Part shown: piece after piece, positions 62,077 through 64,000 of the stretch
Numbering within the stretch: the first letter of the stretch is position 1
Layout of the letters: every line of letters begins with the position of its first letter
DNA from: Paenibacillus polygoni
GTDB taxonomy: Bacteria; Bacillota; Bacilli; Paenibacillales; Paenibacillaceae
Assembly (NCBI RefSeq): GCF_030263935.1
Contig: NZ_CP127162.1
Location: 939,501-1,003,500, forward strand
Reading direction: 5' to 3'
Length of the DNA: 64,000 nucleotides
The notes under the pieces: generated by a model
What the model saw: the letters and a program-made list of their open reading frames with translations, nothing else
What the model was told of the DNA's origin: nothing
The model's database searches: none
Translations under genes and position numbers: made by a program

Positions 62077-62862
62077 ATGAAGGTTACAAAAAAGATACTT
62101 ACTGCATCCATTGCGGCAGTCCTGTTACTTGGAACAGTGAACATGCCTGCTTTTGTAAATCAAGCCTACGCGGCAACGACAACATTAGAAGTGATCTACG
62201 GTGTTAACTTTAGAAAAGGACCAAGTACTTCTTCTGATGTTATTCGGATGCTTCAAAAGGGAGAAAAAGTTACATTAGTTAGTAAATACAGCTCAAGTTA
62301 TTGGAAAGTAAAAGATTCCAATGGCGTGACGGGTTATATTTCTTCCTCTTCTAAATATACAAAAACAGTCAGCGGATCATCCCAAAGCGGAAGTAGCGAC
62401 TCATCGAGCAGTTCATCCAGCAGCGCAACCGTGGAGAAAGTCATTTCTGCCGGTATGAAATATCTAGGTACACCATACAAGTATGGTGCAGACCGAAACA
62501 GTACGAAATATTTCGATTGTTCTTCCTTTGTAAGACGTGCTTTTATAGATGGTGCGGGTGTGACGCTCCCAACGGATTCCCGCAAACAAGCTACTTATGT
62601 AAAAAATAAAGGAAATACGAAGAGCAAAATCTCAAGTCTTAAACGTGGAGATCTGATGTTCTTCATGTCCTATAAAGGTTCAAGTTCATCTTCTTACTCA
62701 GGGGTCGATAAGAGTAAAGAGACCGTGACTCATGTAGCGATTTACCTTGGAGATAACAAAATGCTGCATACGTATTCCACTGACTCCGGCGGTGTTCGTG
62801 TTGATACGATTACAGGCAAACACTGGCAGTACCGTTTCCTATTCGGAGGAAGCGCACTATAA
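62077..62862 (+). CDS. Secreted SH3-NlpC/P60 peptidoglycan endopeptidase
   Basis: A 261-residue cell-wall hydrolase. A signal peptide (KKILTASIAAVLLLGTVNMP, cut near AYA) is followed by a bacterial SH3 domain at about 33-92 (VIYGVNFRKGPSTSSDVIRM), a Ser-rich linker and an NlpC/P60 domain. The catalytic triad is Cys148 in YFDCSSFVRRAF, His219 in VTHVAIYLG and His231 in MLHTYS. It cleaves the D-Glu to diamino-acid bond in stem peptides. AGGAGG precedes the ATG. It is monocistronic. Confidence 0.92.
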   Translation: MKVTKKILTASIAAVLLLGTVNMPAFVNQAYAATTTLEVIYGVNFRKGPSTSSDVIRMLQKGEKVTLVSKYSSSYWKVKDSNGVTGYISSSSKYTKTVSGSSQSGSSDSSSSSSSSATVEKVISAGMKYLGTPYKYGADRNSTKYFDCSSFVRRAFIDGAGVTLPTDSRKQATYVKNKGNTKSKISSLKRGDLMFFMSYKGSSSSSYSGVDKSKETVTHVAIYLGDNKMLHTYSTDSGGVRVDTITGKHWQYRFLFGGSAL

Positions 62863-62872
62863 CAATAAACCA

Positions 62873-62911
62873 AAAAGACAACTCTTCAAACAAAGAGTTG
62901 TCTTTTTTTAT
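62873..62911 (+). terminator. Terminator after the NlpC/P60 gene
   Basis: AAAGACAACTCTT pairs with AAGAGTTGTCTTT around a five-base loop, followed by a T-run. Confidence 0.93.
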
Positions 62912-62923
62912 ATAATTCTAGGT

Positions 62924-63829
62924 TCACTCATGATAAAGCCGCAAAATAATGTTTTGGTTGTAATTTCCGAAACCTTCACCATATAAGGTAAGTCCACCCA
63001 CATGCTTAGCGTCGTCCGCCGTAGCAAGACGAAAAGTCCACTGATTTCGGTTCACCGGAATATCTGTAATGGTCACATCTGACATTCGCTGTCCATCAAT
63101 AAAAGTACCCATAGGGGTGACTCTAATAATCTTCAAAAGTCCATATTGGTTCACATCATCGAGCCACCAATCTGGCGTAAATACACCCCGTCCATGTCCT
63201 GAATCACCAGGACTTGTCCAAGTTCCAAGTTTTACACCGTTTAGTGTAAAGCTGATATCAGACGGCCAGTTTGGATTCACGCCTGGTGCTTCTGAGCCGA
63301 TCTCGAAGGAAAGTTCAATTTCGGTAAGTGAATGGCCTTGTAAAACGTAATTTGGGATCTTGTATTCTACAAACCCTTTGCCAAACCAAAGAATATGAGC
63401 ATTCACTCGCTCGGGGTCAAGAAAATACCTGGGGTCATCGTATTGACCGATTACTTTTTCGGTAGTAGACAGCCCGCAAGTAGGATGAACTTCACATTCA
63501 GTATAATGACCAATCGGGATAGATACTTCTTGATATTTGCGAGAATTCTGCGCTTTCTGCGGCATTGCAATTTCGATCCAGTCAACAGAAAGGGAGTTGA
63601 TTTTATGTGTGCCGCCATTTTTTCGAATCATCTTGGATTCTGTTATGCCGACTTCCTCGAGTTTCCGTACATGCATCGTAACAATGGCGCTGCTTAGGTT
63701 TAATTTTGCTGCAAGTTCTTTAATATTGAGCGGCTGCTCTGCAAGTAATTTAATAATGGATAGACGTACATTGCTAGCCAGCGCTTCATAGAGAGGAAGC
63801 CACTTTTCATCTGTATTTGCTCTAATCAT
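62924..63829 (-). CDS. ArsR-type regulator with a long C-terminal sensor domain
   Basis: A 301-residue regulator. The first 90 residues form an ArsR-type winged helix (LYEALASNVRLSIIKLLAEQ, LAAKLNLSSAIVTMHVRKLE). The remaining 200 residues are beta-rich with many Trp and Gly (VEYKIPNYVLQGHSLTEIEL, LGTWTSPGDSGHGRGVFTP), like a carbohydrate-binding jelly-roll; four residues such as Cys and His in YTECEVHPTCGL could instead bind metal. ATG 63829 is preferred, seven bases after GGGGAG. It lies next to an inverted repeat at 63852 that may be its operator. The regulated pathway lies outside the window. Confidence 0.78.
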   Translation of the reverse strand: MIRANTDEKWLPLYEALASNVRLSIIKLLAEQPLNIKELAAKLNLSSAIVTMHVRKLEEVGITESKMIRKNGGTHKINSLSVDWIEIAMPQKAQNSRKYQEVSIPIGHYTECEVHPTCGLSTTEKVIGQYDDPRYFLDPERVNAHILWFGKGFVEYKIPNYVLQGHSLTEIELSFEIGSEAPGVNPNWPSDISFTLNGVKLGTWTSPGDSGHGRGVFTPDWWLDDVNQYGLLKIIRVTPMGTFIDGQRMSDVTITDIPVNRNQWTFRLATADDAKHVGGLTLYGEGFGNYNQNIILRLYHE

Positions 63830-63851
63830 TTCGATTCTCCCCTGAACGTTC

Positions 63852-63871
63852 AATAGTTAATATCCACTATT
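63852..63871. promoter_or_regulatory. Inverted repeat upstream of the ArsR-type gene
   Basis: AATAGT-N8-ACTATT lies 23 bases from the preferred start codon. Its symmetry and position suit an autoregulatory operator. Confidence 0.45.
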
Positions 63872-63962
63872 ATAGAATTAGCATTCATATAAATCCAATG
63901 TTTTTTGAAAAAATAGATTTAAGAGGGTTGATTTTATAATATATTTGGATTTTAATATAAAG

Positions 63963-63974
63963 TAAGCGGTAACA
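63963..63974 (+). promoter_or_regulatory. Weak CRE-like site at the window edge
   Basis: GTAAGCGGTAAC is a degenerate form of the CcpA/LacI-type core (two mismatches). It could belong to a rightward sugar gene beyond the window. Confidence 0.25.
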
Positions 63975-64000
63975 TTTTATAGTAGAATTAATTTTTTTAT

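Overview
The window looks like chromosome from a Paenibacillus-type Firmicute. The evidence is low to moderate GC, strong Shine-Dalgarno sites with many TTG and GTG starts, an S-layer-homology (SLH) surface protein, secreted GH5-X2-CBM46 cellulases, a GH127 arabinofuranosidase, a YqkE-family protein, YwqC/D/E-type polysaccharide regulators and numerous AraC regulators. The genus is an inference from gene content; there is no rRNA or tRNA gene to anchor it.

Layout. 1-3.2 kb: a leftward sugar-catabolic operon (Gfo/Idh/MocA oxidoreductase, two sugar-phosphate isomerase/epimerase-type TIM barrels) divergent from an AraC regulator. 3.4-4.8 kb: an NCS2 purine permease. 4.9-8.8 kb: tandem paralogous secreted cellulases with near-identical leaders and CRE-like operators. 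8.8-14.5 kb: AraC regulators, an SRPBCC protein, a kinase-like protein, a PD-(D/E)XK nuclease and an MFS exporter. 14.9-16.4 kb: small unknown genes and a VanZ protein.

16.7-35.1 kb is an exopolysaccharide/capsule locus. In order it carries a CpsB/YwqE tyrosine phosphatase, an SLH protein, a Wzz/YwqC modulator, a YwqD tyrosine kinase, a membrane NDP-sugar dehydratase, a copper-amine-oxidase-type stalk protein, an initiating sugar-phosphate transferase, an epimerase, a GT4, a UDP-HexNAc dehydrogenase, a GT2, a second GT4, a Wzx flippase, a membrane-anchored unknown protein and an EpsG-like polymerase. From about 24 kb it is clearly more AT-rich than its flanks, has decayed gene fragments between genes, and its last part is bracketed by two same-orientation IS30-type remnants. 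This suggests horizontal assembly. Two unknown surface proteins in the locus share a C-terminal helical domain that I do not recognise; it is the best candidate here for an undescribed component of envelope polysaccharide assembly.

36.9-64 kb returns to core-like sequence: a 5'-damaged DUF1835 gene, an M29 aminopeptidase, small unknowns, a GyrI-like protein, a CE1-type esterase next to a GH127 arabinofuranosidase, an AlkD-like repair protein, divergent proline dehydrogenase and P5C dehydrogenase, aspartase, membrane proteins, an SDR, YqkE, a lipoprotein cyclophilin, two small membrane proteins, an orphan sensor histidine kinase beside a secreted repeat protein, an aldo/keto reductase, an acyltransferase apparently using a CTG start, an SH3-NlpC/P60 cell-wall hydrolase and an ArsR-type regulator. 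Many genes are separated by clear intrinsic terminators. No CRISPR array, intact prophage, rRNA, tRNA or confident riboswitch was seen.
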